In this document: one piece after another, positions 8,252 to 16,877 of the stretch
Position numbering within the stretch: position 1 is the stretch's first letter
Layout: every line of letters starts with the position of its first letter
Origin: Campylobacterales bacterium
GTDB lineage: Bacteria > Campylobacterota > Campylobacteria > Campylobacterales > Sulfurimonadaceae
Assembly (NCBI GenBank): GCA_026390075.1
Contig: JAPLGP010000032.1
Span: 1 to 38,753 of the forward strand
Length of the DNA: 38,753 bases
Direction of reading: 5' to 3'
Program-made: the position numbers and the translations under genes
The notes under the pieces: generated by a model
What the model was told of the DNA's origin: nothing
The model's input: only the letters and a program-made list of their open reading frames with translations
Database searches by the model: none

Positions 8252-8973
8252 TTGTTACCCAACTTTTTAATTAATCCCTTGATTTTATAACCCAATATTT
8301 TTTTAAAGCTAAAAATTTCGTCATATCTCTTCAATCCGTCTCCATCAACCCTATATATTACTCCACTTATACCTTCAAAATCTCTATGAATAGCATTGCC
8401 TATCCTAAATGGATATTTATAATATTTCAAACTCTTTTGTAAAATTTCTTGATTATATTTTCCAAAAGGAAAGACAAAGCTATTTACTTCAATACCTAAT
8501 TTTTGTTCCAATATCTCTTTTGAGTGTTTTAATTCATTTTCAACATTTACATTTTGAGCCGTTAAATCTATATGGCTATGAGAGTGCGAACCTATCTGAA
8601 TAAGTCCACTATCATACATCTCTTTTAACTCCTCAAATGTACAAAAAGTTCCTTTTTGATAGTTTTTAAACAAATCATTATGTTCAAATCCTATTCTAAT
8701 ATCTTGTTGTTCATTACAATCATCAAGAATATACTTACTCGGCACTGCCAATAATGCTTTTAAATTATATTTTTTTAACAATGGAAAAATCAAATAATAA
8801 AAATCTGCATATGCATCATCAAAAGTTAAACACACACAATTTCCTTCTATATTTTCTGTAGGAAATATAGTAGTAAAATTCGCTTTTATGTATTTTAAGT
8901 GTTCTTCAAAAATATGTAAATCATTTGAACATCTATCACTATTTACATGATGATACATAATGCTAATCAACAA
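8248..8973 (-). CDS. Polysaccharide deacetylase (NodB/CE4) family protein
   Basis: About 240 aa. CE4 motifs are clear: CLTFDDAYADFY (motif 1, where the second Asp is catalytic) and GSHSHSHIDL (the metal His pair), with FVFPFGKYN as motif 3. Such enzymes remove N- or O-acetyl groups from sugars; with the adjacent glycosyltransferase it probably tailors a surface glycan. Start choice: GTG at 8982 overlaps its own AAAAGG, whereas TTG at 8973 lies 8 nt after it, so 8973 is preferred. No signal peptide is evident, so it may act in the cytoplasm. A TATAAT promoter lies in the repeat at 9007-9029. Confidence 0.85.
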   Translation of the reverse strand: MLISIMYHHVNSDRCSNDLHIFEEHLKYIKANFTTIFPTENIEGNCVCLTFDDAYADFYYLIFPLLKKYNLKALLAVPSKYILDDCNEQQDIRIGFEHNDLFKNYQKGTFCTFEELKEMYDSGLIQIGSHSHSHIDLTAQNVNVENELKHSKEILEQKLGIEVNSFVFPFGKYNQEILQKSLKYYKYPFRIGNAIHRDFEGISGVIYRVDGDGLKRYDEIFSFKKILGYKIKGLIKKLGNK

Positions 8974-9006
8974 CTTGTACACCTTTTAATCTTTTTTTTA
9001 TAGGTT

Positions 9007-9029
9007 AATTATACTATTATTAATCATTT
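9007..9029. repeat. 23-bp direct repeat, right copy, containing the cassette promoter
   Basis: Identical to 7485-7507. The minus-strand TATAAT at 9008-9013 is about 35 nt upstream of the deacetylase start, a normal promoter distance. The gap at 8974-9067 therefore holds a promoter for the leftward cassette and probably one for the rightward UXS gene. Confidence 0.8.
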
Positions 9030-9067
9030 ATTAAGTAAAATCATAGACTTTTTAAAATAGGAATAGC

Positions 9068-10003
9068 ATGAAAAAACGAATCTTAGTCACTGGTGGAGCT
9101 GGTTTTTTAGGCTCTCATTTGTGTGAAAGACTCCTCAAAGAGGGCAATGAAGTCATCTGTTTGGATAACTTTTTTACAGGCGACAAAAAAAACATAGAAC
9201 ATCTTTTAGACAACCACTACTTTGAGCTCATTCGTCATGATGTCACTTTTCCTATCTCACTTGAAGTAGATGAAATTTATAACCTCGCATGTCCCGCTTC
9301 TCCTCCACACTACCAGTTTGACCCCGTGCAAACGACAAAAACATCCGTTATCGGAGCTATCAACATGCTTGATTTAGCTAAAAGATGTAAGGCTAAAATC
9401 CTTCAAGCAAGTACAAGTGAAGTGTATGGCGACCCTGAAGTGCATCCACAACCTGAGAGTTATAGAGGTTCTGTGAGTACAACAGGTATCCGAGCTTGTT
9501 ATGATGAGGGAAAAAGATGTGCTGAAACACTCTTTTTTGACTACTACCGCCAATACGGAGTGAAAATAAAAGTAATGCGGATCTTCAACACTTATGGTCC
9601 AAACATGAACCCTTATGATGGAAGAGTGGTAAGCAACTTCATCGTTCAAGCTCTCAAAGGCGAAGATATCACGATGTACGGAGACGGCACACAAAGCAGA
9701 AGTTTTTGTTATGTCGATGATTTGATTGATGGAATGATACGATTAATGAACTCAAGAGATGAGTTTACAGGTCCTGTAAACATAGGAAATCCTGTGGAGT
9801 TTACGATGCTTGAACTTGCACAAAAAGTTATAAATTTAACGAACAGTAAAAGTAAAATGGTTTTCCATCCACTCCCACAAGATGACCCACTTCAAAGACA
9901 ACCAATCATTGATTTAGCGAAAAAAGAGTTAGATTGGGAACCACATGTAAAACTTGAAGATGGGTTAAAAAAGAGTATTGAATATTTTAGGAAAGTTATA
10001 TAG
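9068..10003 (+). CDS. UDP-glucuronate decarboxylase (UDP-xylose synthase, UXS)
   Basis: 311 aa extended short-chain dehydrogenase that converts UDP-glucuronate to UDP-xylose with a tightly bound NAD+. The NAD motif is GGAGFLG at 9-15. [20 protein letters not shown] is the hallmark of UXS rather than of epimerases. The catalytic set is TSEVYG (Thr/Ser-Glu) and YDEGK (Tyr/Lys). The [12 protein letters not shown] segment follows. The substrate UDP-glucuronate would come from Ugd, encoded 12 kb away at 21757-23082. ATG follows TAGGAATAGC. It heads the plus-strand sugar-nucleotide run that leads into the glycosyltransferase and rml genes. Confidence 0.93.
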   Translation: MKKRILVTGGAGFLGSHLCERLLKEGNEVICLDNFFTGDKKNIEHLLDNHYFELIRHDVTFPISLEVDEIYNLACPASPPHYQFDPVQTTKTSVIGAINMLDLAKRCKAKILQASTSEVYGDPEVHPQPESYRGSVSTTGIRACYDEGKRCAETLFFDYYRQYGVKIKVMRIFNTYGPNMNPYDGRVVSNFIVQALKGEDITMYGDGTQSRSFCYVDDLIDGMIRLMNSRDEFTGPVNIGNPVEFTMLELAQKVINLTNSKSKMVFHPLPQDDPLQRQPIIDLAKKELDWEPHVKLEDGLKKSIEYFRKVI

Positions 10004-10819
10004 ATGAAAATCAGTGTTGTTGTAGCTGTATATAATGATTTAAAAGCCTTAGAACTTATCATAAAATCGCTATTGTCTCAAACTAGAATTCCAGATGAAA
10101 TTATTGTTGCCGAAGATGCCGAGCATGAGCATATTGCTCATTATATTAAATCTTTAAACAACACTAAAATACTACATCTCTCCCAGCCTGACAACGGTTG
10201 GATGAAAGAAAAAATTTTAAATGAGGCTATTAAAAAAGCTACGGGTGATTACCTTATTTTTATAGATGGCGATTGTCTCCCTTACAACAATTTTGTTCAA
10301 GCACATATTGATTTAAGTGAAAAAAACAGTGCTTTATGTGGAAGACGAACAGAGCCTGGGGAATCGTTCAGCTCCTTTCTTAGAGAAGAAAAAATTTCTC
10401 TAAATGAGTTTGAAAATAACTATTTAAAAAATTATTTTCAATTAAAAAAAGACAATACTAGGCATATAGATGAAGGTATAGAGTTTAAACCAGATTCTTT
10501 ATTATTCAAGTTCATACACAAATATGGAAGAAAAAACTCTCATATTGTCGGATGTAACTGGTCGTGTTATAAGGAAAAGCTTCTTCAAATCAATGGCTAT
10601 GATGAGGATTTTACACTTCCTACAACTGGAGAAGATACAGATATTGAGCGAAGATTAAAACACTTTGGAGTTAAAATGAAATCATGTAGAAATGCGGCTA
10701 TTGTTATCCATTTATATCATAAAAAAATTTTTAATGATGATATATCCTCAAAAACAGAGGCATTAATGCAAACGAAAAAAGATATATTTATCTGTAAAAA
10801 TGGATTGGAGAAGATATGA
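10004..10819 (+). CDS. Family 2 glycosyltransferase
   Basis: 271 aa GT-A enzyme. [20 protein letters not shown] is the donor-binding start, and [14 protein letters not shown] gives the DxD motif at about 85-91. The second half has [10 protein letters not shown] and [14 protein letters not shown], the GxxED catalytic-base region, as in galactosyl and N-acetyl-hexosaminyl transferases of capsule and LPS clusters. No membrane segments are seen. It begins directly after the UXS stop and overlaps rmlA by ATGA, so it is in the same operon. Donor and acceptor are not predictable from sequence; UDP-xylose or dTDP-rhamnose are possible from the neighbours. Confidence 0.85.
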   Translation: MKISVVVAVYNDLKALELIIKSLLSQTRIPDEIIVAEDAEHEHIAHYIKSLNNTKILHLSQPDNGWMKEKILNEAIKKATGDYLIFIDGDCLPYNNFVQAHIDLSEKNSALCGRRTEPGESFSSFLREEKISLNEFENNYLKNYFQLKKDNTRHIDEGIEFKPDSLLFKFIHKYGRKNSHIVGCNWSCYKEKLLQINGYDEDFTLPTTGEDTDIERRLKHFGVKMKSCRNAAIVIHLYHKKIFNDDISSKTEALMQTKKDIFICKNGLEKI

Positions 10820-11642
10820 AAGGAATAATATTAGCTGGAGGAAGTGGAACGCGCCTCTATCCGATTACAAAAGGTATCTCGAAACAACTCGTTCCAATCT
10901 ATGACAAACCGATGATCTATTATCCGCTTTCAGTTCTCATGTTGGCAGGTATTACAGAAGTTTTGATTATCTCAACACCCCATGATTTACCAAGATTTGA
11001 AGACCTTTTAGGGGATGGAAGTGACATAGGAATGAATTTTTCTTATGTCGCACAACCCTCACCTGACGGACTAGCTCAGGCTTTTATTTTAGGCGAAGCG
11101 TTTATAGGTAGTGATGATGTATGTTTGGTTTTAGGCGACAATATTTTTTATGGTCACGGGCTGAGTGAACTTCTTGCGCAAAGTGTCAAAAATGCAACTC
11201 AGCAAAACAAAGCTACTGTTTTTGGTTACTATGTGAGTGATCCTGAGCGTTATGGTGTTGCGGAGTTTGATGAGGCTGGAAATGTAACGAGTATCGAAGA
11301 AAAACCAACTGAGCCTAAGAGTAGTTATGCAGTAGTAGGTCTTTATTTTTACCCAAATGATGTCAAAATTATCTTCATGAAGGAAGATTAAAAGTTGAAC
11401 TCATGGGCAGAGGGTATGCTTGGCTGGACACAGGAACACATGAGAGTCTGCTTGAAGCAAGTCAGTTTATCCAAACCATAGAAAATAGACAGTCTTTAAA
11501 AGTAGCCTGTATAGAAGAGATAGCCTATGAGATGGGTTATATTTCAAAAGAAAAACTCCTAAATCTCGCAGAACCACTCAAAAAAAATCAATACGGGCAA
11601 TATCTCATAAAAAGAGCATCACAGCCAAGAGGTTTAAGATAG
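10816..11642 (+). pseudogene. rmlA: rmlA, glucose-1-phosphate thymidylyltransferase, broken by an internal deletion and frameshift
   Basis: RmlA would make dTDP-glucose, the first step to dTDP-rhamnose. The first frame (10816-11391) is excellent RmlA up to [22 protein letters not shown] at 8-18, [20 protein letters not shown] with the Mg-binding Asp, and SIEEKP. After base 11365 or so the frame turns to unrelated residues and stops. A +2-shifted frame resumes the protein exactly as [20 protein letters not shown] and runs to the normal C-terminus at 11642. About 64 bp is missing, compared with the family, covering the conserved SxRGELEIT segment. A frameshift repair alone would not restore the protein. 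Either the gene is dead and another rmlA exists, or the assembly has an error. Confidence 0.88.
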
Positions 11643-11643
11643 T

Positions 11644-12219
11644 ATGAACTTTGTAAGAACAGAGATTCGTGATGTCATCATCATCGAGCCAAAAGTCCAT
11701 GGAGATGCAAGAGGCTATTTCGTAGAAACTTTCAGAGCCGATAAACTTGAAGCATTTTTAGGTTATAAAATAAATTTTACACAAGACAACGAGTCGAAGT
11801 CAAGCAGAGGTGTTTTAAGAGGTCTTCATTATCAATTACCTCCTGATGCGCAAACGAAACTTGTTCGTGTGATTCAAGGTCGTGTTTTGGATGTCGCAGT
11901 GGATATCCGTAAAGGAAGCCCGACTTTTGGTCGGCATGTGGCGGTAGAACTCAGTAGCGAGAACAAACGACAACTTCTTGTGCCGAGAGGTTTTGCGCAT
12001 GGCTTTGTAGTGCTCGAGGATGATACAGTTTTTGCGTATAAAGTGGATAATTATTATAGTCCTGAGAATGACAGAGGAATTGCTTTTGATGACATGGCTT
12101 TGGGCATTGATTGGCTTATTCCACATGCCGAGTTAAACTTATCTGCAAAAGATAAAGTACAACCAAAGCTACATGAAACGAATGACCTATTTCAGTACGG
12201 TGAAAATTACTATGCTTAA
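11644..12219 (+). CDS. rmlC: RmlC, dTDP-4-dehydrorhamnose 3,5-epimerase
   Basis: 191 aa cupin that epimerises C3 and C5 of dTDP-4-keto-6-deoxyglucose, the third step of dTDP-L-rhamnose synthesis. Family motifs are present: GDARGYFVETFR, FTQDNESKSSRGVLRGLHYQ with the catalytic His, KLVRVIQGRVLDVAVDIRKGSPTFG split over 85-110, and PRGFAHGFVVL with the cupin His. It starts one base after the rmlA stop and overlaps rmlD by 8 nt, showing that it belongs to an rmlACDB operon. It contains two GGCATGTGG motifs (11933, and 12121 inverted). Confidence 0.95.
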   Translation: MNFVRTEIRDVIIIEPKVHGDARGYFVETFRADKLEAFLGYKINFTQDNESKSSRGVLRGLHYQLPPDAQTKLVRVIQGRVLDVAVDIRKGSPTFGRHVAVELSSENKRQLLVPRGFAHGFVVLEDDTVFAYKVDNYYSPENDRGIAFDDMALGIDWLIPHAELNLSAKDKVQPKLHETNDLFQYGENYYA

Positions 12220-13075
12220 TGTTTTAGTGACTGGAAGCAACGGACAGCTAGGTTCTGAAATCAAAGAGTTGGCATGTGGAAATGAAACTTTTTTCTTCAC
12301 AGACAGAGCTACTCTCGACATCACAAATCCAAAGACAATAAAAGAGTTTATAGAAAAAAATAGTATTGACACTATCATAAACTGTGCAGCCTATACAGCG
12401 GTGGACAAAGCAGAATCAGACATAGAGTCAGCCGATAAAATAAACCATTTAGCAGTCAAATATTTAGCGCAAATCTCAAAAGAGAAAAACATAAAACTTA
12501 TTCATATCTCAACCGATTATGTGTTTGATGGAAAAAGCCACATGCCATACACTGAAGAGAACAGCACCAATCCAAACGGAGTTTATGGACAAACGAAACT
12601 CGATGGCGAAAAAGCTATGCTTGGTATTAATCCACAAAACTCTCTAATCATCCGAACTTCATGGGTTTACTCCTCTTATGGAGCGAACTTTGTAAAAACC
12701 ATGCTTCGTTTAGGCAAAGAAAAAGAATCTTTAGGCGTGATTTACGACCAAGTTGGAACACCGACTTATGCAAGAGATTTGGCACAAGCTATTTTAGAAA
12801 TTATTCCAAAAGTGGAAAATCAAAAAGTTGAAATTTATAACTATTCAAATGAGGGTGTAACGAGTTGGTATGACTTCGCAAAAGAGATTATGCGTATGAC
12901 AAAACTAAATTGTCAAATCAATCCGATTGAAACAACAGAGTATCCAACACCAGCGAGGAGACCGCACTACTCTTTGCTCAACAAAACTAAAATAAAAACA
13001 GAGTTCAATCTCGCTATTTCCTATTGGAAAGATAGCTTAGATGATTGTTTAAAGAAAATGGGAGAAAGAAGATAA
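12212..13075 (+). CDS. rmlD: RmlD, dTDP-4-dehydrorhamnose reductase
   Basis: 287 aa short-chain dehydrogenase that reduces dTDP-4-keto-rhamnose to dTDP-L-rhamnose with NAD(P)H. The ATG at 12212 is taken rather than the upstream in-frame 12173, because MLNVLVTGSNGQLGSE is the normal N-terminus. The cofactor motif is GSNGQLG, DITNPKTIKEFI follows, then NCAAYTAVDKAE and ISTDYVFDG. The active-site YGQTKLDGE supplies the Tyr-Lys pair. It overlaps rmlC by 8 nt and shares a base with the rmlB start (TAATG). Motif copies lie at 12271 and 12538. Confidence 0.94.
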   Translation: MLNVLVTGSNGQLGSEIKELACGNETFFFTDRATLDITNPKTIKEFIEKNSIDTIINCAAYTAVDKAESDIESADKINHLAVKYLAQISKEKNIKLIHISTDYVFDGKSHMPYTEENSTNPNGVYGQTKLDGEKAMLGINPQNSLIIRTSWVYSSYGANFVKTMLRLGKEKESLGVIYDQVGTPTYARDLAQAILEIIPKVENQKVEIYNYSNEGVTSWYDFAKEIMRMTKLNCQINPIETTEYPTPARRPHYSLLNKTKIKTEFNLAISYWKDSLDDCLKKMGERR

Positions 13076-14154
13076 TGCAGAACATACTTTTAACAGGAAC
13101 AGCAGGTTTCATTGGCTCGAATTTCGTGCCCTATTTTTTAGAAAAATATCCAGAATATACTCTAATAAACTTAGACCTTTTGACTTATGCTGGTAACTTA
13201 GATAACCTTCAAGAGTGCGTAAACAACCCAAGATATAAGTTCATCAAAGGCGATATTTGCAACCGTGAACTCGTAGAATTTATCTTCAATGAATACAACA
13301 TAGAGGGCGTTATTCACTTTGCAGCAGAGAGCCATGTGGATAACTCCATCAAAAACCCTGGTGTCTTTGTGCAAACAAATGTTAATGGAACATTTACACT
13401 TATAGATGTAGCGTATAAACATTGGATGGATAAACCGTTTCACTACAAAGATAGTTACGCAGAGACTGCCACAGCTTCTACGAAGCTTCGCAGTGACAAC
13501 GACCGTCATTGCGAGGAACGAAGCAATCTGTTACCACGATTTCACCACATAAGCACAGACGAAGTGTATGGAACACTTGGTGAGAAAGGATTTTTCACAG
13601 AATCCACTCCTTACGCACCAAACTCTCCCTACTCAGCATCCAAGGCTTCAAGCGATATGATTGTACGAGCGTATCAAGAGACTTATGGACTCAACACAGT
13701 TATCACAAACTGCTCCAACAATTATGGTCCAAAACAACACGATGAGAAGCTCATTCCGACTATTATCAGAAAAGCATTAGCAGGTGATAGTATTCCGATT
13801 TATGGAGATGGCAAAAACATAAGAGATTGGCTATATGTACTTGACCACTGTAAAGGGATAGATTTAGTTTATCATACAGGTAAAACTGGAGAAGTTTATA
13901 ACATCGGAGGAAGGAATGAGAGAACAAATCTTCAGATAGTAGATAAAATTTGTACTCTATTGGATGAGAAAGTTCCACATGCCGACAAAAGCTACAAAGA
14001 GTTAATTACTTTCGTGCAAGACCGTGCAGGACATGACAGAAGATACGCTATAGATGCAACAAAACTAGAAAATGAACTTGGCTGGAGAGCGGATGAGAAT
14101 TTTGACACAGGTATCATTAAAACTATTGAGTGGTATTTAAAAAAATATGAATAA
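13075..14154 (+). CDS. rmlB: RmlB, dTDP-glucose 4,6-dehydratase, with an in-frame repeat insertion
   Basis: Second step of dTDP-rhamnose synthesis. The start ATG overlaps the rmlD stop (TAATG) after GGGAGAAAG; the frame is open 30 bp further upstream but MQNILLTGTAGFIGSN is the expected start. The product is 359 aa. The NAD motif GTAGFIG is at 8-14, catalytic Thr-Asp-Glu at 161-163 in ISTDEVYG, and Y186/K190 in YSASK. Residues about 130-154 (containing RHCEERSNL) do not belong to the family: they are encoded by a palindromic repeat inserted just before RFHHISTDEVYG. That site is a length-variable loop in RmlB proteins, so activity may survive. Confidence 0.93.
   Translation: MQNILLTGTAGFIGSNFVPYFLEKYPEYTLINLDLLTYAGNLDNLQECVNNPRYKFIKGDICNRELVEFIFNEYNIEGVIHFAAESHVDNSIKNPGVFVQTNVNGTFTLIDVAYKHWMDKPFHYKDSYAETATASTKLRSDNDRHCEERSNLLPRFHHISTDEVYGTLGEKGFFTESTPYAPNSPYSASKASSDMIVRAYQETYGLNTVITNCSNNYGPKQHDEKLIPTIIRKALAGDSIPIYGDGKNIRDWLYVLDHCKGIDLVYHTGKTGEVYNIGGRNERTNLQIVDKICTLLDEKVPHADKSYKELITFVQDRAGHDRRYAIDATKLENELGWRADENFDTGIIKTIEWYLKKYE
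13463..13530. repeat. Palindromic repeat copy inserted in the rmlB coding sequence
   Basis: The left arm (13463-13497, ending GCAGTGAC) and right arm (13505-13530, starting GTCATTGC) are imperfect inverted repeats. The right arm GTCATTGCGAGGAACGAAGC is the same sequence family as the copies at 3640-3752 and 25268-25378. The reading frame is kept through the element, and the translated core HCEERSNL is nearly the same word as in the copy at 25 kb (HCEEERRSNL). The copy lacks the outer GGACTTCTTGC ends. Confidence 0.85.
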
Positions 14155-15028
14155 CATAAAAACTAAACCACTTGTAAGCATCATAATGTCTTCGTATAAT
14201 CATGAAAAATATGTAAAAAAAGCCGTATTAAGTGCCTTAGAACAAACATATGAGAATATAGAATTAATCGTTGTTGATGATGGTTCAAGAGATAATTCAG
14301 CTTTAATTTTAAAAGAGCTTAGTGAACAATATAAATTTTATTTAGAAATTAGAGACAACCATGGTCTTGTAAAAACATTAAATTACATACTTAAAAATCT
14401 TGTCAATGGTGTATATGTGTGCGTGTTAGACTCTGATGACTACTTTGCGCTAGAAAAGATTGAAGAACAAGTAAATATCTTACTCAAAAATCCTGATGCT
14501 GGATTGTGTTATTCTCCTTTACATGAAATAGATGGTAATGGAAATCTTTTACCAAGTAAAAAAAATATCAGAAATACTAAAAGTGGCTATTTATTTGAAG
14601 AATTTTTTATGGGAAAGATACATATCCCGGATGGTGGGGTATTAATTCCATTAGAGGTATTTAAAAATATTGGCTATTATGATGAAGATATTGAGCTAGA
14701 AGATTATCAATTGTGGTTTAAAATATTGGAAAAATATCCAGCAATTTATTTAGATAAAAAATTATGTTACTACAGAACTCACGATAGTAATGTCAGCAAC
14801 AATGAGTTAAAAATGTTAGGATGGGAAAGACAAGTCATTCAAAAGTGGGAAAACCATCCTGTATACAAAAAAGCAGCACCCTATATATTAACAAGATGGT
14901 TTGCAAAATATAGTAAATATGATAAAATAATTGCTTGGCAGATGCTAAAGAAATCTATAAAATATCCTGAAAGTTTTAAAAATAAAAACTTTTATAAAGG
15001 GTTAAAAAGATTTTTATTTTATTGGTAA
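14147..15028 (+). CDS. Family 2 glycosyltransferase
   Basis: 293 aa GT-A enzyme. SIIMSSYNHEKYVKKAVLSA begins the donor domain, ELIVVDDGSRDNS is the nucleotide-sugar site, and VCVLDSDDYFALEK carries the DxD metal motif at about 92-96. IELEDYQLWFKIL is the ED catalytic-base region. It resembles O-antigen transferases of the WcaA or SpsA kind. It overlaps the end of rmlB by 8 nt. From here to about 18 kb the DNA looks visibly more AT-rich and has no GGCATGTGG motif, which suggests that the O-chain part of the locus was acquired separately. Confidence 0.85.
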   Translation: MNNIKTKPLVSIIMSSYNHEKYVKKAVLSALEQTYENIELIVVDDGSRDNSALILKELSEQYKFYLEIRDNHGLVKTLNYILKNLVNGVYVCVLDSDDYFALEKIEEQVNILLKNPDAGLCYSPLHEIDGNGNLLPSKKNIRNTKSGYLFEEFFMGKIHIPDGGVLIPLEVFKNIGYYDEDIELEDYQLWFKILEKYPAIYLDKKLCYYRTHDSNVSNNELKMLGWERQVIQKWENHPVYKKAAPYILTRWFAKYSKYDKIIAWQMLKKSIKYPESFKNKNFYKGLKRFLFYW

Positions 15029-15047
15029 ATTCAACTAGGAGAATGTG

Positions 15048-15635
15048 ATGTTTTTTTCAAAAAATAAAATTCAAGAACCTCTCAAATCGCAAAAAAAATT
15101 TAAAAGCAAGTATGAAAATTATACTATTGGCAAAAATAGCTATGGTGTTCCTGAAGTATATGATTGGAACGAAGGTTCTACACTAAAAATTGGAAGTTAT
15201 TGTTCAATATCATCCAATGTAAAAATTTATTTAGGGGGACACCATAGAACTGATTGGATTAGCACATATCCATTTCCCGCTTTCTTTAATTCTGCAAAGA
15301 AAATTCAAGATTTTGGAGGAACTAATGGAGATGTTGAAATCGGCTCTGATGTTTGGATATGTTCAAATGTTATAATCTTATCAGGTGTAAAAATAGGTGA
15401 CGGTGCTGTTATTGCAAATGGTGCATTAGTCACCAAAGATGTGTCCGATTATGAAATCGTTGGAGGTAATCCTGCAAAGCATATAAGATATAGATTTGAT
15501 CAACAAACAATAAAATTATTACAATCAATTGCATGGTGGAAATGGGAAGAAGATGAAATTCTTAAAATAGTTGATATTATTTGTTCCACTAACATAGAAC
15601 AATTAATAGAATATTCAGAACAAAGGAAATTTTAA
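15048..15635 (+). CDS. Hexapeptide-repeat (left-handed beta-helix) acyltransferase, CatB/VatD-like
   Basis: 195 aa. The start is ATG 15048, 6 nt after AGGAG; the GTG three bases earlier is too close. The left-handed beta-helix begins near LKIGSYCSISSNVKIYLGG and continues through DVEIGSDVWICSNVIILSG, VKIGDGAVIANGALVTKD and YEIVGGNPAKHIRYRF. The HHRTDW loop carries the His expected as catalytic base in the xenobiotic acyltransferase family. In a polysaccharide cluster it most likely O-acetylates a sugar of the O-chain with acetyl-CoA. It lies between a glycosyltransferase and the ligase/polymerase gene on the same strand. Confidence 0.85.
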   Translation: MFFSKNKIQEPLKSQKKFKSKYENYTIGKNSYGVPEVYDWNEGSTLKIGSYCSISSNVKIYLGGHHRTDWISTYPFPAFFNSAKKIQDFGGTNGDVEIGSDVWICSNVIILSGVKIGDGAVIANGALVTKDVSDYEIVGGNPAKHIRYRFDQQTIKLLQSIAWWKWEEDEILKIVDIICSTNIEQLIEYSEQRKF

Positions 15636-15638
15636 AAC

Positions 15639-16877
15639 ATGTTGGTGTCTAATCCTAAAATATTCAATATTGTAAAAGATGCACAATTCGCTTTAATTAT
15701 TATTTTACTGCTCACTCTACCTTATTTTATTGCACCTCATTTTACTTTTTTAATGTCTATTCTTATTTCTTTAACAACTATATTAACCTATAAAGATGAT
15801 ATCAAAAGTTTATTCAAAGAAAAAACTATTATTTATTTATATTTATTTATTTTATTGACATACATTTCTGCATTATGGACTCCCTCAGATAATATATTTG
15901 GTGGTAATTTTAAAGTAAGCATAGAAGGCTATATAAATTACTTTTTTTTAATTCCAAGTATTTATTTTTCAAACTTACCAAAAGAAAAAATAAAGTTATT
16001 ATTTATTGTTTTAATTATGTCTCCAGTAATATATGCAATTCTTTATTTTACTAACTATTTTGAACTAACTCACATCTATTCATATCACTCCGATAGCATC
16101 AATGGTAACAATAGCCTCTATGCTGATTTATTTGCTAATATATTTTTATTGACATCTAGCGTTTTTTTATATATAAATTTTTTACATAATATTTTTGCTA
16201 AACACTATAAAAAAGCATTTATAGTTTTGATACCATTAACAATTTTCTCTACTGCTCTCTTTATCGATGAAACAACAGTATCAAGACTAGTAAATCTATC
16301 TTTTGCTATTTTGATTGTATTAATATCTCTCTATATGTTTCCAAAAAAACTAAAATTTGCTATATTTATTCCAATTTTATTATTGTCTACACTCTTGTTA
16401 AATGATAGCTATAAAAAAGGAATCAATGAACTGAAAGATGTATATAAAGAAAGTAGATACGAAGGTTCATGGGGTCATAGACTAAAATTAGCAGCATATG
16501 GTATTGGAATGTGGACTGAAAATCCATACTTTGGAAGAGGAACTGTCGATATTATAGAAAAAATGAGACAAATAAAACAAGAACACCCTGAAGATTTCAA
16601 TGATCCAACAGTTCATTTTCACAATAATCATATTTTAATACTTGTTCAAATAGGAGTCATAGGATATGCAGTGTTCTTATTATTTATTTATAATCTTTAC
16701 AGATTAAACATCAAAGATGAAGAGATAAGTTTATATAAAAAAGCAACTATAGTCATATTTTTTACTCTTATGATGGGAGAACATTACCTAGAGCTTATGC
16801 ACACATCAACACTCCTCGCAATACTTGTAGGGCTTTTCTTACTTTATAAAAAGCAAGAAGTATCTTCTATTCACTAA
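15639..16877 (+). CDS. O-antigen ligase/polymerase family membrane protein (WaaL/Wzy-like)
   Basis: 412 aa with about eleven membrane segments and one large periplasmic loop (about 255-340). The loop contains GSWGHRLKLAAYG, TENPYFGRGT and VHFHNNHILILVQIG, the Wzy_C pattern in which Arg and His residues act in ligation of the undecaprenyl-linked chain to lipid A-core or in polymerisation. Ligase and polymerase cannot be separated on sequence alone. No other WaaL or Wzy is in the window. AAGGAA lies 10 nt before the ATG. The last 11 bases overlap the convergent glycosyltransferase gene, with no room for a terminator. Base composition is low GC. Confidence 0.82.
   Translation: MLVSNPKIFNIVKDAQFALIIILLLTLPYFIAPHFTFLMSILISLTTILTYKDDIKSLFKEKTIIYLYLFILLTYISALWTPSDNIFGGNFKVSIEGYINYFFLIPSIYFSNLPKEKIKLLFIVLIMSPVIYAILYFTNYFELTHIYSYHSDSINGNNSLYADLFANIFLLTSSVFLYINFLHNIFAKHYKKAFIVLIPLTIFSTALFIDETTVSRLVNLSFAILIVLISLYMFPKKLKFAIFIPILLLSTLLLNDSYKKGINELKDVYKESRYEGSWGHRLKLAAYGIGMWTENPYFGRGTVDIIEKMRQIKQEHPEDFNDPTVHFHNNHILILVQIGVIGYAVFLLFIYNLYRLNIKDEEISLYKKATIVIFFTLMMGEHYLELMHTSTLLAILVGLFLLYKKQEVSSIH

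Noticed and set aside
11403-11642. A separate 79-aa gene
   Set aside because: It is the shifted C-terminal part of the broken rmlA, not an independent gene.
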